Source of the DNA: Clostridiales bacterium
GTDB taxonomy: Bacteria > Bacillota > Clostridia > Oscillospirales > Ruminococcaceae
Length of the DNA stretch: 18,177 nucleotides
Direction: 5' to 3'
NCBI GenBank assembly: GCA_019423685.1
Contig: JAHZAY010000020.1
Span: forward strand, 1-18,177
Under the pieces are notes generated by a model. The model made no database searches. It was not told the origin of the DNA and saw only the letters and a list, made by a program, of their open reading frames with translations. Every line of letters begins with the position of its first letter. Within the stretch, counting starts at the first letter, position 1. The position numbers were made by a program, and so were the translations under genes. Shown in pieces: positions 1 to 7,042 of this stretch.

Positions 1-3
1 GAT

Positions 4-60
4 AGGCCCTTATAGGGCCTGTTCAAACCACCCGTTCAACGGGTGGTTTTGATTTGTTTT
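4..60 (+). terminator. Double hairpin, terminator-like, left window edge
   Basis: Two consecutive hairpins are visible. The first is AGGCCC-TTATA-GGGCCT at about 4-20. The second is a near-perfect 11-bp palindrome, AACCACCCGTT-C-AACGGGTGGTT, at about 26-48, followed by a T-rich tract (TTTTGATTTGTTTT). The T tract lies on the plus side, so the second hairpin can end a plus-strand transcript entering from the left. It could also serve the minus-strand gene that ends at 74, but the T run in that direction is short. The GTTCAAC centre recurs in the hairpin at 18150-18170, which hints at a dispersed repeat family. Confidence 0.65.
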
Positions 61-73
61 GACTGGGTTTGGT

Positions 74-454
74 CTAGGAAAACAGTTGGGCCAGAGCCGC
101 AGGAAAACAAAACCGGCTGTGCGGCTCAAAGCGCAGCAGCATGAGCGCCGCACAGCACAGCTCCACCTGCTCGTCCAATTGGCAGAGCCCGAGCTGGCGC
201 AAATCCAGATACAGCCTGGTATCTCGCGTAAGGGCGCAGCGGATGTCGGTGTAGTAGTCCCAGTAGTCCGGTTCCTGTTGGGCCAGAGAATCCGGTGCGT
301 CGACCAGTTCGGAGAAGTAGATGACCTTGCCGCTTTCGTGCCGCTCCTGGGCGAGCTGTTCATCCAGGCGGCCCAGAATGCCGAAGTTGACAAAGAAGGA
401 AAGCAGCCTCTGGCTCAATTGCGCCATCTGTTCCGGTGAGATATGCAGTTTCAT
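74..454 (-). CDS. Hypothetical protein, 126 aa
   Basis: I do not recognise this protein. It is a soluble-looking, Leu/Gln-rich, acidic 126-residue product with no clear signal peptide or membrane segment. Its middle part holds aromatic and acidic residues (EPDYWDYYTD), and two adjacent cysteines (ELCCAAL) lie near the C-terminus. I chose the ATG at 454 over an upstream ATG at 484 because a GGGAGG ribosome-binding site lies about ten bases before it. The probable -10 box (475-480) would also put the upstream ATG outside the transcript. It is transcribed divergently from the ribbon-helix-helix gene at 597, from a shared AT-rich spacer, so the small regulator may control it. That link is inferred from position only. 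Confidence 0.7.
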   Translation of the reverse strand: MKLHISPEQMAQLSQRLLSFFVNFGILGRLDEQLAQERHESGKVIYFSELVDAPDSLAQQEPDYWDYYTDIRCALTRDTRLYLDLRQLGLCQLDEQVELCCAALMLLRFEPHSRFCFPAALAQLFS

Positions 455-474
455 CCGTTCGCCCCCTCCCTTAT

Positions 475-503
475 ATAATACCATAATATAATATTAAAAT
501 CAA
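475..503 (-). promoter_or_regulatory. Sigma-A-type promoter for the 126-aa gene
   Basis: Read on the minus strand, TTGATT (498-503) is separated by exactly 17 bases from TATTAT (475-480). The transcript would start at about 468, leaving a short leader before the ATG at 454. The promoter faces away from the plus-strand promoter at 518-526, and the two elements almost abut. Confidence 0.6.
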
Positions 504-517
504 ATACTTATATTAAG

Positions 518-526
518 TGCTATAAT
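518..526 (+). promoter_or_regulatory. Extended -10 promoter for the RHH gene
   Basis: The motif TGCTATAAT is a perfect TATAAT (521-526) with an extended TG element (518-519). No convincing -35 box is seen 17 bases upstream, as is common with extended -10 promoters. Transcription would begin at about 533 and reach the ATG at 597. Confidence 0.6.
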
Positions 527-596
527 GTAAAACCTATTAAAGAAATCAATTTTAATTATATAATACTGATATAACTTTATGATAAGGAGGCGTAGC

Positions 597-770
597 ATGA
601 AGTTTTCACCCGGAAAGATAGAAAAGGTTGTCATCAATCTCCGGCTTGATGAAGATTTTTTGGAAAAAATTGATCGGGAAGCTTCCAAGCGAAACCTATC
701 CCGCAACGAGTTTATCTGTCAAGCCATCGCCTACGCGATGGATAATATGGAATCTTCCGAGGAAGAATAG
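597..770 (+). CDS. Ribbon-helix-helix (Arc/CopG-type) small DNA-binding protein, 57 aa
   Basis: The 57-residue product fits the Arc/CopG/MetJ ribbon-helix-helix fold. It has a short basic N-terminus, one beta strand (VVINLRLD, about 11-18), helix A (about 19-33), the tight turn LSRNE (about 35-39) and helix B ending near residue 50, then a short acidic tail (MESSEEE). Such proteins dimerise and bind DNA through the paired strands, usually as autorepressors or antitoxin/plasmid-type regulators. The start at 597 follows AAGGAGG with a 6-base spacer; an in-frame ATG at 579 has no such site. It stands divergent to the 126-aa gene. No toxin-like partner follows it, so I do not call an antitoxin. 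The fold is well supported; its target is unknown. Confidence 0.8.
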   Translation: MKFSPGKIEKVVINLRLDEDFLEKIDREASKRNLSRNEFICQAIAYAMDNMESSEEE

Positions 771-830
771 TCTCCGCGCCACCGATTCAAAGCAGAAAAT
801 ATCTCTGCGACAAAACCAAAAGAGAAGATA

Positions 831-880
831 AAAGACCGATTTGCCCACCTATCGAAAAGTGGCAAATCGGTCTATTTTTG
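831..880. terminator. Bidirectional intrinsic terminator between RHH gene and lepA
   Basis: A 13-bp perfect stem, AGACCGATTTGCC (833-845) with GGCAAATCGGTCT (861-873), encloses a 15-base loop. It is followed by ATTTTTG on the plus strand and by TTTTATCTTCTCTTTT on the minus strand. It can therefore end the RHH transcript from the left and the lepA transcript from the right. A second small stem (CCCC/GGGG with a T run on the minus strand, about 883-905) lies directly after the lepA stop and may assist. Confidence 0.85.
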
Positions 881-915
881 TGGCAAAACCCCACCGAGGG
901 GGCTGTGACCCTTTT

Positions 916-2736
916 TTAATCGTCCAATTTGAGCACCGCCATAAAGGCCTCCTGCGGAACCTCCACAGAGCCCAGCTGGCGCATCCTCTTTTTGCCTTCC
1001 TTCTGCTTTTCCAGCAGCTTCTTTTTGCGGGTGATGTCGCCGCCGTAGCACTTGGCCAAAACGTCCTTGCGGAACGCCTTGACCGTCTCGCGGGCGATGA
1101 TCTTGCCGCCGATGGCGGCCTGAATCGGCACCTCAAACATCTGCCGCGGAATATTTTCCTTGAGCTTTTCGGCCATCTTGCGCGCACGCGCATAGGCGCG
1201 GTCGGCGTGGACGATGAAGGACAGCGCGTCCACCACCTCGCCGCTAATCATGATGTCCAGCTTGACCAGCTTAGACGGCTGATACCCCGCAAGCTCGTAG
1301 TCGAACGAGGCGTAGCCCTTGGTGCGGGATTTGAGCGCATCGAAAAAGTCGTAGACAATCTCGTTGAGCGGCAGCTCATAGTGCAGCTCGACGCGGTCGG
1401 TGTCCAGATATTTGGTGTCCTTATAGGTGCCGCGCCGCTCCTGGCACAGCTCCATGATGGTGCCGATGTAGGCGGTGGGGGAAAAGATGCTGGCCTTGAC
1501 ATAAGGCTCCTCCGCCTCTGCAATGTCCGATGGATCGGGGTAGTTGGTCGGGTTGTCGATCATCATCGTCGAGCCGTCGGTCATAATCAGTTTGTAGATA
1601 ACGCTTGGGGCGGTGGTGACGAGGTCGAGGTTAAATTCGCGCTCCAGGCGCTCCTGGATGACCTCCATGTGCAAAAGCCCCAAAAAGCCGCAGCGGAAGC
1701 CAAAGCCCAGCGCCTTGGAAGTCTCCGGCTCAAAGGAGAGCGAGGCGTCGTTGAGCTGCAACTTTTCCAGCGCATCCCGCAGGTCGGGGTATTTGGCGCC
1801 GTCCGCTGGATAGATGCCGCAGAACACCATCGGGTTGACCTGGCGGTATCCGGGCAGGGCTTCTTTAGCGGGGACGTTGGCGTGGGTGACGGTGTCGCCG
1901 ACGACGGTGTCCTTGACGCTCTTGATGCTGGCCGTGATGTAGCCGACCTCGCCCGCACACAGTCCGTCGGTCGGGACAAGGTTGGTAGCGCCCATATAGC
2001 CGGCCTCCACCACCTTAAAGCGTGCGCCGGTAGCCATCATCAAAATGTCGTCGCCGGGGCGCACTGTGCCCTGCATGACGCGGATATAGACGATGACGCC
2101 CTTGTAGCTGTCGTAGTAGGAGTCAAAGATCAGTGCCTGCAAGGGGGCGCTCGGGTCGCCCTTTGGCGCGGGGATGTCGGTGACGATGCGCTCAAGCACC
2201 TCTTCGACGTTTAAGCCGGTCTTAGCCGAGATGCGCGGGGCATCCAGCGCCGGGATGCCGATGATGTCCTCGATCTCGTGGCAGACCATGTCGGGGTTGG
2301 CGCTGGGAAGGTCGATCTTGTTGATGACCGGCACCACCTCCAGATTGTGCTCGACGGCAAGGTAGGTGTTTGCCAAAGTCTGGGCCTCAATGCCCTGGGA
2401 GGCGTCCACCACCAGCAGCGCGCCCTCGCAGGCGGCAAGCGAGCGGGAAACCTCATAGTTAAAGTCGACGTGTCCGGGGGTGTCGATCAGGTTAAATTCA
2501 TAGAGATTGCCGTCCTTGGCGGTGTACTCGACCTTGACGGCGCGGGCCTTGATGGTGATGCCGCGCTCCCGTTCCAGCTCCATGTTGTCCAGCAGCTGGT
2601 CCTCCATCTCGCGCAGCGAGATGGCCTGGGTCTTTTCCAGGATGCGGTCGGCAAGGGTGGACTTGCCGTGGTCGATATGGGCGATGATGCAGAAGTTGCG
2701 GATACGGGAAATATCCTTCTGCGGGAAATCTGGCAT
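916..2736 (-). CDS. lepA: Elongation factor 4 (LepA), ribosome back-translocating GTPase
   Basis: The 606-residue protein has the usual LepA length and all G motifs: AHIDHGKST (19-27), RERGITI (56-62), DTPGH (85-89), NKID (139-142) and SAKTG (170-174). EF-G-like beta-barrel and alpha/beta domains follow, then the LepA-specific C-terminal domain, which carries the family's conserved GGKIIARETV/RKDVLAKCYGGD region. EF4 binds stalled or post-translocation ribosomes and remodels them, hydrolysing GTP. The ATG at 2736 follows AAAGGTGAG at about 7 bases. It is a single-gene unit between its own promoter (2813-2842) and the shared terminator (831-880). It looks like ordinary core-genome content with no damaged motifs. 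Confidence 0.97.
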   Translation of the reverse strand: MPDFPQKDISRIRNFCIIAHIDHGKSTLADRILEKTQAISLREMEDQLLDNMELERERGITIKARAVKVEYTAKDGNLYEFNLIDTPGHVDFNYEVSRSLAACEGALLVVDASQGIEAQTLANTYLAVEHNLEVVPVINKIDLPSANPDMVCHEIEDIIGIPALDAPRISAKTGLNVEEVLERIVTDIPAPKGDPSAPLQALIFDSYYDSYKGVIVYIRVMQGTVRPGDDILMMATGARFKVVEAGYMGATNLVPTDGLCAGEVGYITASIKSVKDTVVGDTVTHANVPAKEALPGYRQVNPMVFCGIYPADGAKYPDLRDALEKLQLNDASLSFEPETSKALGFGFRCGFLGLLHMEVIQERLEREFNLDLVTTAPSVIYKLIMTDGSTMMIDNPTNYPDPSDIAEAEEPYVKASIFSPTAYIGTIMELCQERRGTYKDTKYLDTDRVELHYELPLNEIVYDFFDALKSRTKGYASFDYELAGYQPSKLVKLDIMISGEVVDALSFIVHADRAYARARKMAEKLKENIPRQMFEVPIQAAIGGKIIARETVKAFRKDVLAKCYGGDITRKKKLLEKQKEGKKRMRQLGSVEVPQEAFMAVLKLDD

Positions 2737-2812
2737 GGGATCTCACCTTTCTATGCTAAAAAAAAGTTTTGCGCTTTGCAAGCGGGTTGGCGGATAAAAT
2801 AGTCTACCTTAA

Positions 2813-2842
2813 ATTGTACCATACCTTCACCGCCGGCGGCAA
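2813..2842 (-). promoter_or_regulatory. Probable lepA promoter
   Basis: On the minus strand TTGCCG (2837-2842) lies 18 bases before TACAAT (2813-2818). A TG at the extended position directly precedes the -10 box. The leader to the lepA ATG at 2736 is about 70 nt. A weak 7-bp stem (GGGAGTG/CGCTCCC, about 2851-2873) without a T run sits between this promoter and the preceding gene, so some readthrough from upstream is possible. Confidence 0.5.
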
Positions 2843-2884
2843 GAGGGTTGGGAGCGTTTTTGCTGCACTCCCTTTTGCGGGTGA

Positions 2885-4210
2885 TTAGTTGTGCTGTTTG
2901 CAGGAGAGCTCATCGGCTTCCAGCACAAAGACACAGACCGAATGCAAAGCCTCGTCCGGAATTTCCCAATCGGTCTGTCCGGTGGTCTGGCGAAGGATAT
3001 AAAGCAATCCTTGCCTCTTTTCTTCAAGCTGGGTCAAAAAATGGACCCGCCCAAATCCCGTGATGCTCTGATAGCAGGTGGTGTTTTCGCAGGCGCTGGA
3101 GGCAGTTTTTTGCTGGTGGTTGCAGTCCAGTTCAAAGGCTGCGCACTCATTTTGGGTGAGCAGTCGCACTTTGCGGCCCTCTTTGGCGCTGTGGAAGTAC
3201 AGCCGAAATCGTCCGTCCTGCTGAGTAAATCCGAAGCTCAGCGGCACGATGTAGACCCGCCCCTCATCGGAGAGGCCCAGCCGGCAGCAGTCACAGGAGG
3301 AAAGGATGGAGCAGATCTGCTGCGGGTCGGTGACGGCGAATTCCTTTCGCCGCATGGGGGTAGTTTCCGGGGGGATGGTGTGTTCAATCTCCTCAAGTTG
3401 GCGCGCAAAGTGGTGATAAAAGATGCCCAGCACACCCAAGTAATTTTCCTTCCAGGGCTTGTTGCGTCCGTAAAAATGTACAACGGCGGTGTTGCAGCGC
3501 ACCCACTCGAGATCGTGGCGTTCCTCGCGGGGAAGCTTGATATTTTTAAAATAGAGGTACTTATCGCCGAGGTTGTAAATCATCGGGTCCAACTCGATGA
3601 TTCGCCCGGCGTACAGGGCGTTGAGCACGTCCTGATCGGGCAGGAGAAGGGCGTTTTTGTGCTCGGAGATAAAATCAATGATCTTTTGAGTCGGTTCGTC
3701 GCGCAGCAGTTTCAGATTCATCATCATCACGCCGGAATTGATATAGCTGGTGCGCTCGGGCATATTTAAGCGCAGACGGTTAAAATCCTGAAAGGCGCGG
3801 CTTTCCACATGGGAGGCTGCGGCAAAGAGGTTTTGCCCAAAGTCGATCGTGTAGAGTTTGCGCAGCGAATTGAGCACCACCAGGTCTGGGTCGAGGTAGA
3901 GAATGCGGTCTAGATCCTGCGGCAGATAATGGGCAGCGAACAGCCGGTAGTACATCTCGGTGGGGTAGCGGTCGGAGACCGGTGCACCCTTGAGCAGGCC
4001 CTGTGGGACCTTGACACTGACCGGGGTAATGCGGGGAAAGAGGGTGTGCAGCCGCGCAAGATCTGCGTCGGTCAGACTGTTGTGGACGACATAGAGGGTG
4101 AACTCTCCCTGTGGGTCGGATTCCGAGAGCGAGCAGAGCATGACGCGCAACACCTTTAGGTAGTTTCGGTCCAGCGTGACCAAGATGTTGTAGGAAAAAG
4201 GCTCAGACAT
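2885..4210 (-). CDS. GT8 family glycosyltransferase fused to a NimA-like flavin-binding domain
   Basis: This is one unbroken 441-codon frame with two unrelated domains. Residues 1 to about 275 are a GT8 glycosyltransferase (LgtC/GspA/glycogenin-like, retaining). They carry the DxD metal site D107-P-D109 in LYLDPDL, INSGVMMMNL (157-166), PDQDVLN (191-197) and the second metal/donor motif HFYGRNKPW (245-253). Residues about 286-441 match the pyridoxamine-phosphate-oxidase-related split barrel of nitroimidazole-resistance (NimA-like) proteins: an MRRKEFAVTDPQQI opening, CRLGLSDEGRVYIVPLSFGF, LYFHSAKEGRKVRLL, ITGFGRVHF and an ending like ADELSCKQHN. The start at 4210 follows AGGAGG at 7 bases. 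It lies 26 bases after the lysR gene and is probably co-transcribed with it. Substrates are unknown. Each domain call is firm; the joint function is not known to me. Confidence 0.88.
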   Translation of the reverse strand: MSEPFSYNILVTLDRNYLKVLRVMLCSLSESDPQGEFTLYVVHNSLTDADLARLHTLFPRITPVSVKVPQGLLKGAPVSDRYPTEMYYRLFAAHYLPQDLDRILYLDPDLVVLNSLRKLYTIDFGQNLFAAASHVESRAFQDFNRLRLNMPERTSYINSGVMMMNLKLLRDEPTQKIIDFISEHKNALLLPDQDVLNALYAGRIIELDPMIYNLGDKYLYFKNIKLPREERHDLEWVRCNTAVVHFYGRNKPWKENYLGVLGIFYHHFARQLEEIEHTIPPETTPMRRKEFAVTDPQQICSILSSCDCCRLGLSDEGRVYIVPLSFGFTQQDGRFRLYFHSAKEGRKVRLLTQNECAAFELDCNHQQKTASSACENTTCYQSITGFGRVHFLTQLEEKRQGLLYILRQTTGQTDWEIPDEALHSVCVFVLEADELSCKQHN

Positions 4211-4236
4211 GGCAAAACCTCCTCATAAAAGTGAAA

Positions 4237-5139
4237 TTAAATCCCGTTGTCCGGCAAAGACTGTTCAGCAGATGCAAAGATTTCCAGAAATTTTTGGGCG
4301 GGCCAGCTGAGCGAAGCGCCCTTTTTGCTGATGGCAGCTAGCTTGGTATTTAACGATTCCTCTCGCAGCTCGGCAGAGATGATATTGTGGTGCGGCATGA
4401 TCCGGTAGGCCGACTGCGGCACAATGGCCACCCCAAGTCCCGCCTCGGCCCACATCATCGCGGTGCGGGCGTCATCCGAAAGACAAAAAATCTGTGGGGT
4501 GATGCCCTCTCTTGCAAAGGCCGACAGCAACAGCTTCTCAAACCTGCGATACAGGATGATCGGGAGGTTTGCAAGGTCGGACAGCTGCAAAACAGCTTCC
4601 CTTTCTTCCAACTTGGGAAAGAATGTAGGGCTGCCCGCTGCAATCATCGGTTCCGGTTGCAGGTAGCGGCAGTCCACCTGTTCGTCGTGGAAAGGGGTGC
4701 GCACCACAGCCAGTTCAATGAGCCCGGAGTCCAGCATCTCCATCAACTCGAAGGTGTTGCCTTCATGGATGGCAAAGCCGATCTGTGGGCAGGCACGATG
4801 AAAAGCGGGGATTCGCCAATTGAGAAGAGAAGCTCCCGATGAGGACACCGTCCCGATGTGCAGGGTGCCGGAAAAGCCGCCCGCCATCGCCTGCATCTCC
4901 TTTTGGGTGCGCTGGGTCAACTCCAGGATGCTCTGCGCGCGCTTGTACAGCAGTTTGCCGGCCTCGGTCAGCTGCACTCCGCGCGCCCCGCGCTGCAAAA
5001 GTTGCAGGTGCAGCTCATCCTCCAAAAGCTTCAGCTGGTAGCTCAATGGGGGCTGGGAAAGGTGCAGCTTTTTGGAGGCCGCCGAGATGCTGCCCTCCTC
5101 GGCAATGGTGGTGAAATAGAAAAGCTGGCGTATGTCCAA
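4237..5139 (-). CDS. LysR family transcriptional regulator
   Basis: The 300-residue protein has the N-terminal winged helix of LysR regulators: MDIRQLFYF, then AASKKLHLSQPPLSYQLKLLE within residues about 20-40, ending in LTEAGKLLYKRA. A periplasmic-binding-protein-like effector domain covers about 91-295. The start is TTG at 5139, because the family normally begins at MDIRQL and no ATG is available nearby. A GGGAGG lies about 10 bases upstream and is embedded in an AAAGGG/CCCTTT stem. The gene is divergent from the ABC exporter pair and directly precedes the GT8-Nim fusion gene. A T-N11-A dyad at 5177-5191 overlaps its probable -35 box, which fits the negative autoregulation usual for this family. 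The effector cannot be told from sequence. Confidence 0.93.
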   Translation of the reverse strand: MDIRQLFYFTTIAEEGSISAASKKLHLSQPPLSYQLKLLEDELHLQLLQRGARGVQLTEAGKLLYKRAQSILELTQRTQKEMQAMAGGFSGTLHIGTVSSSGASLLNWRIPAFHRACPQIGFAIHEGNTFELMEMLDSGLIELAVVRTPFHDEQVDCRYLQPEPMIAAGSPTFFPKLEEREAVLQLSDLANLPIILYRRFEKLLLSAFAREGITPQIFCLSDDARTAMMWAEAGLGVAIVPQSAYRIMPHHNIISAELREESLNTKLAAISKKGASLSWPAQKFLEIFASAEQSLPDNGI

Positions 5140-5142
5140 AAC

Positions 5143-5158
5143 AAAGGGACCTCCCTTT
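5143..5158 (-). promoter_or_regulatory. Ribosome-binding-site hairpin before lysR
   Basis: AAAGGGA-CC-TCCCTTT is a perfect inverted repeat. In the lysR mRNA it folds AAAGGG and CCCTTT around a small AGGT loop, so the Shine-Dalgarno is partly paired. Together with the TTG start this should keep LysR synthesis low. Confidence 0.5.
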
Positions 5159-5160
5159 AT

Positions 5161-5190
5161 ATAATATATAAAAAAACTATGGCAGTCATA
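5161..5190 (-). promoter_or_regulatory. Probable lysR promoter
   Basis: On the minus strand ATGACT (5185-5190) is followed after 17 bases by TATTAT (5161-5166). The -35 box is only a partial match to TTGACA. It lies inside the 5177-5191 dyad, so a bound LysR protein would block it. Confidence 0.45.
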
Positions 5191-5191
5191 G
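5177..5191. promoter_or_regulatory. LysR-type operator candidate (T-N11-A dyad)
   Basis: CTATGGCAGTCATAG is a perfect CTATG/CATAG dyad with a 5-base centre. It contains T5178-N11-A5190, the consensus form of LysR-type recognition boxes. It lies between the lysR gene and the exporter genes, centred about 54 bases upstream of the exporter's expected transcript start. That is near the usual activating position for this family. Confidence 0.55.
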
Positions 5192-5220
5192 AAAGAAAAT
5201 ATATTTTATAGAGCCCAAAA

Positions 5221-5235
5221 TATGATATAATCATA
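5221..5235 (+). promoter_or_regulatory. Exporter promoter (extended -10) overlapped by a dyad
   Basis: TGATATAAT (5223-5231) is a perfect TATAAT with an extended TG. No good -35 box is present, as in activator-dependent promoters. The same bases form an inverted repeat, TATGAT-ATA-ATCATA (5221-5235), a second possible regulator contact that would cover the -10 element. Confidence 0.6.
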
Positions 5236-5278
5236 CCATGGAGTCCGACTACGATGCAACGGAGGAATTGAGAACAGA

Positions 5279-7042
5279 ATGTTAAAGTTTGCGAAATATC
5301 TAAAACAGTTCAAATTACAGGTGTTGGTTGGCCCGGTATTTAAACTGACCGAGGCCATCTTCGAGCTGATCGTGCCGCTGGTTATGGCACAGATCATCGA
5401 CGTCGGTATCGCCAACGGCGACCGAGGATATGTGATTCGAATGGGCGGCGTGATGGTGCTGCTCGGCCTTGTCGGTCTGTGCTGTGCGCTGATCTGCCAG
5501 TACTGCGCGGCAAAGGCCAGCCAGGGTTTTGGCACCGTGCTGCGCTCCGAGATGTTCCGGCACATCAACTCCCTGTCCCACGGGGAGATTGACCAGATCG
5601 GCACCCCCTCGCTCATCACCCGCATCACCAATGACGTCAACCAGCTGCAGTTGGCTGTAGCAATGCTCATCCGCCTGGTGGTGCGTGCGCCATTCCTGGT
5701 TATCGGTTCGACGGTCATGGCGCTGATGATCGACTGGAAATTGGCTTGTGTATTCTTTGTAGCAGCCCCACTGATGGCGCTGGTACTCTACCTTGTGATG
5801 AGCCGTTCGATCCCCTTTTACCGAATCATTCAGAAAAAGCTCGACCACATCTCGCTGATTACCCGGGAAAACCTCTCGGGCGTGCGCGTCATCCGGGCCT
5901 TTTCCCGCCAGGAAAAGGAAAAGGAGCGCTTTGCACAGGCCAGTGACGATCAGATGACGACCTCGATTGCCGTGGGACGCATCTCTGCCCTGTTAAACCC
6001 GCTCACCAGCGCGATCATCAACCTGGCGATCGCCGCAGTTATCTGGTTTGGCGGTTTCCGCGTTGATTCGGGCAACATGACACAGGGTGAGGTCATCGCA
6101 TTTGTCAACTATCTCAACCAGATTTTGCTGGCCATGATTGTAGTGGCAAACCTGGTTGTCATCTTCACCAAGGCGGCAGCTTCGGCCACCCGTGTCAGTG
6201 AGGTGCTCGAGCTGCACTCCTCGATTGTCAACCGCGTCAGCAAGCCTGCTCAAGAGGTCGCAGGAAGCCCGGAGATCGAATTTGACTCGGTTCGTTTTGC
6301 TTATCCAGATGCCGGCGACTATTCGCTTTCGGACATCTCCTTTTCTATTAAACGCGGCCAGACGCTCGGCATTATCGGCGGTACCGGCTGCGGCAAATCT
6401 ACCCTGGTCAATCTCATCCCCCGCTTTTATGAGGTCACCGAGGGAAGTTTGAAGGTGGACGGAGTAGATGTGCGCGACTACCCGCTGCCCCAGCTGCGAG
6501 GCAAGGTGGGCGTAGTGCCGCAGAAGGCGGTGCTCTTTTCTGGCACGCTGCGGCGGAACATGCAGTGGCGCGAGGAGGATGCGACCGACGAAGAGATCTG
6601 GCAGGCGCTGGAAACGGCGCAGGCTGCGGATTTTGTCCGCAAAATGCCGGATGGATTGGACAGTGTGATCCTTCAGGGAGGCAAAAATTTGTCCGGTGGA
6701 CAAAAGCAGCGCCTCACCATTGCAAGGGCTCTGGTGGGAGCTCCGGAAATTCTGATTTTGGACGACAGTGCCAGCGCCCTGGACTTTGCCACCGATGCTG
6801 CCCTGCGCCGGGCAATTGCAAAGTTTTCGGCTGAGCATGCAAACAGCATGACGACCATCATCGTTTCACAGAGGGCGAATACCGTGCGGTATGCCGATGA
6901 GATTGTGGTGCTCGATGATGGCAGAGCGGTTGGAATCGGAACCCATGAGCAGCTGTTGGAGAACTGCCAGACCTATCAGGAAATTTACTGGTCGCAGAAT
7001 GAGAAACAGGATGAACCTGCGCAGAAAGGAGGCCGTGCATAA
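5279..7042 (+). CDS. ABC exporter half-transporter, degenerate-site subunit
   Basis: This 587-residue type IV ABC exporter half has a six-helix membrane domain (about 15-300) and a C-terminal ATPase. The ATPase shows Walker A GGTGCGKST (367-375), the canonical signature LSGGQ (471-475) and Walker B ILILDD (491-496). The catalytic Glu is replaced by Asp496, and the switch histidine by Gln531 (VSQRA). These changes mark the non-hydrolysing member of heterodimeric exporters such as TM287/288 and BmrCD, which expel drugs, peptides or lipids. The ATG at 5279 is 13 bases after GGAGG, a rather long gap; no better in-frame start is seen. The stop overlaps the partner's start (TAATG). Substrate is unknown. 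Confidence 0.93.
   Translation: MLKFAKYLKQFKLQVLVGPVFKLTEAIFELIVPLVMAQIIDVGIANGDRGYVIRMGGVMVLLGLVGLCCALICQYCAAKASQGFGTVLRSEMFRHINSLSHGEIDQIGTPSLITRITNDVNQLQLAVAMLIRLVVRAPFLVIGSTVMALMIDWKLACVFFVAAPLMALVLYLVMSRSIPFYRIIQKKLDHISLITRENLSGVRVIRAFSRQEKEKERFAQASDDQMTTSIAVGRISALLNPLTSAIINLAIAAVIWFGGFRVDSGNMTQGEVIAFVNYLNQILLAMIVVANLVVIFTKAAASATRVSEVLELHSSIVNRVSKPAQEVAGSPEIEFDSVRFAYPDAGDYSLSDISFSIKRGQTLGIIGGTGCGKSTLVNLIPRFYEVTEGSLKVDGVDVRDYPLPQLRGKVGVVPQKAVLFSGTLRRNMQWREEDATDEEIWQALETAQAADFVRKMPDGLDSVILQGGKNLSGGQKQRLTIARALVGAPEILILDDSASALDFATDAALRRAIAKFSAEHANSMTTIIVSQRANTVRYADEIVVLDDGRAVGIGTHEQLLENCQTYQEIYWSQNEKQDEPAQKGGRA

Noticed and set aside
841..2214. Long plus-strand open frame (457 codons) opposite lepA
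   Set aside because: It is antisense to a clear lepA gene, has no ribosome-binding site, starts in the terminator hairpin and shows no protein family. It reflects the codon bias of the GC-rich lepA gene.
3340..3355. Internal ATG (residue 286) giving a separate NimA-like protein
   Set aside because: No ribosome-binding site is seen before it and there is no stop between the domains, so a fusion is simpler. A secondary internal product cannot be ruled out.
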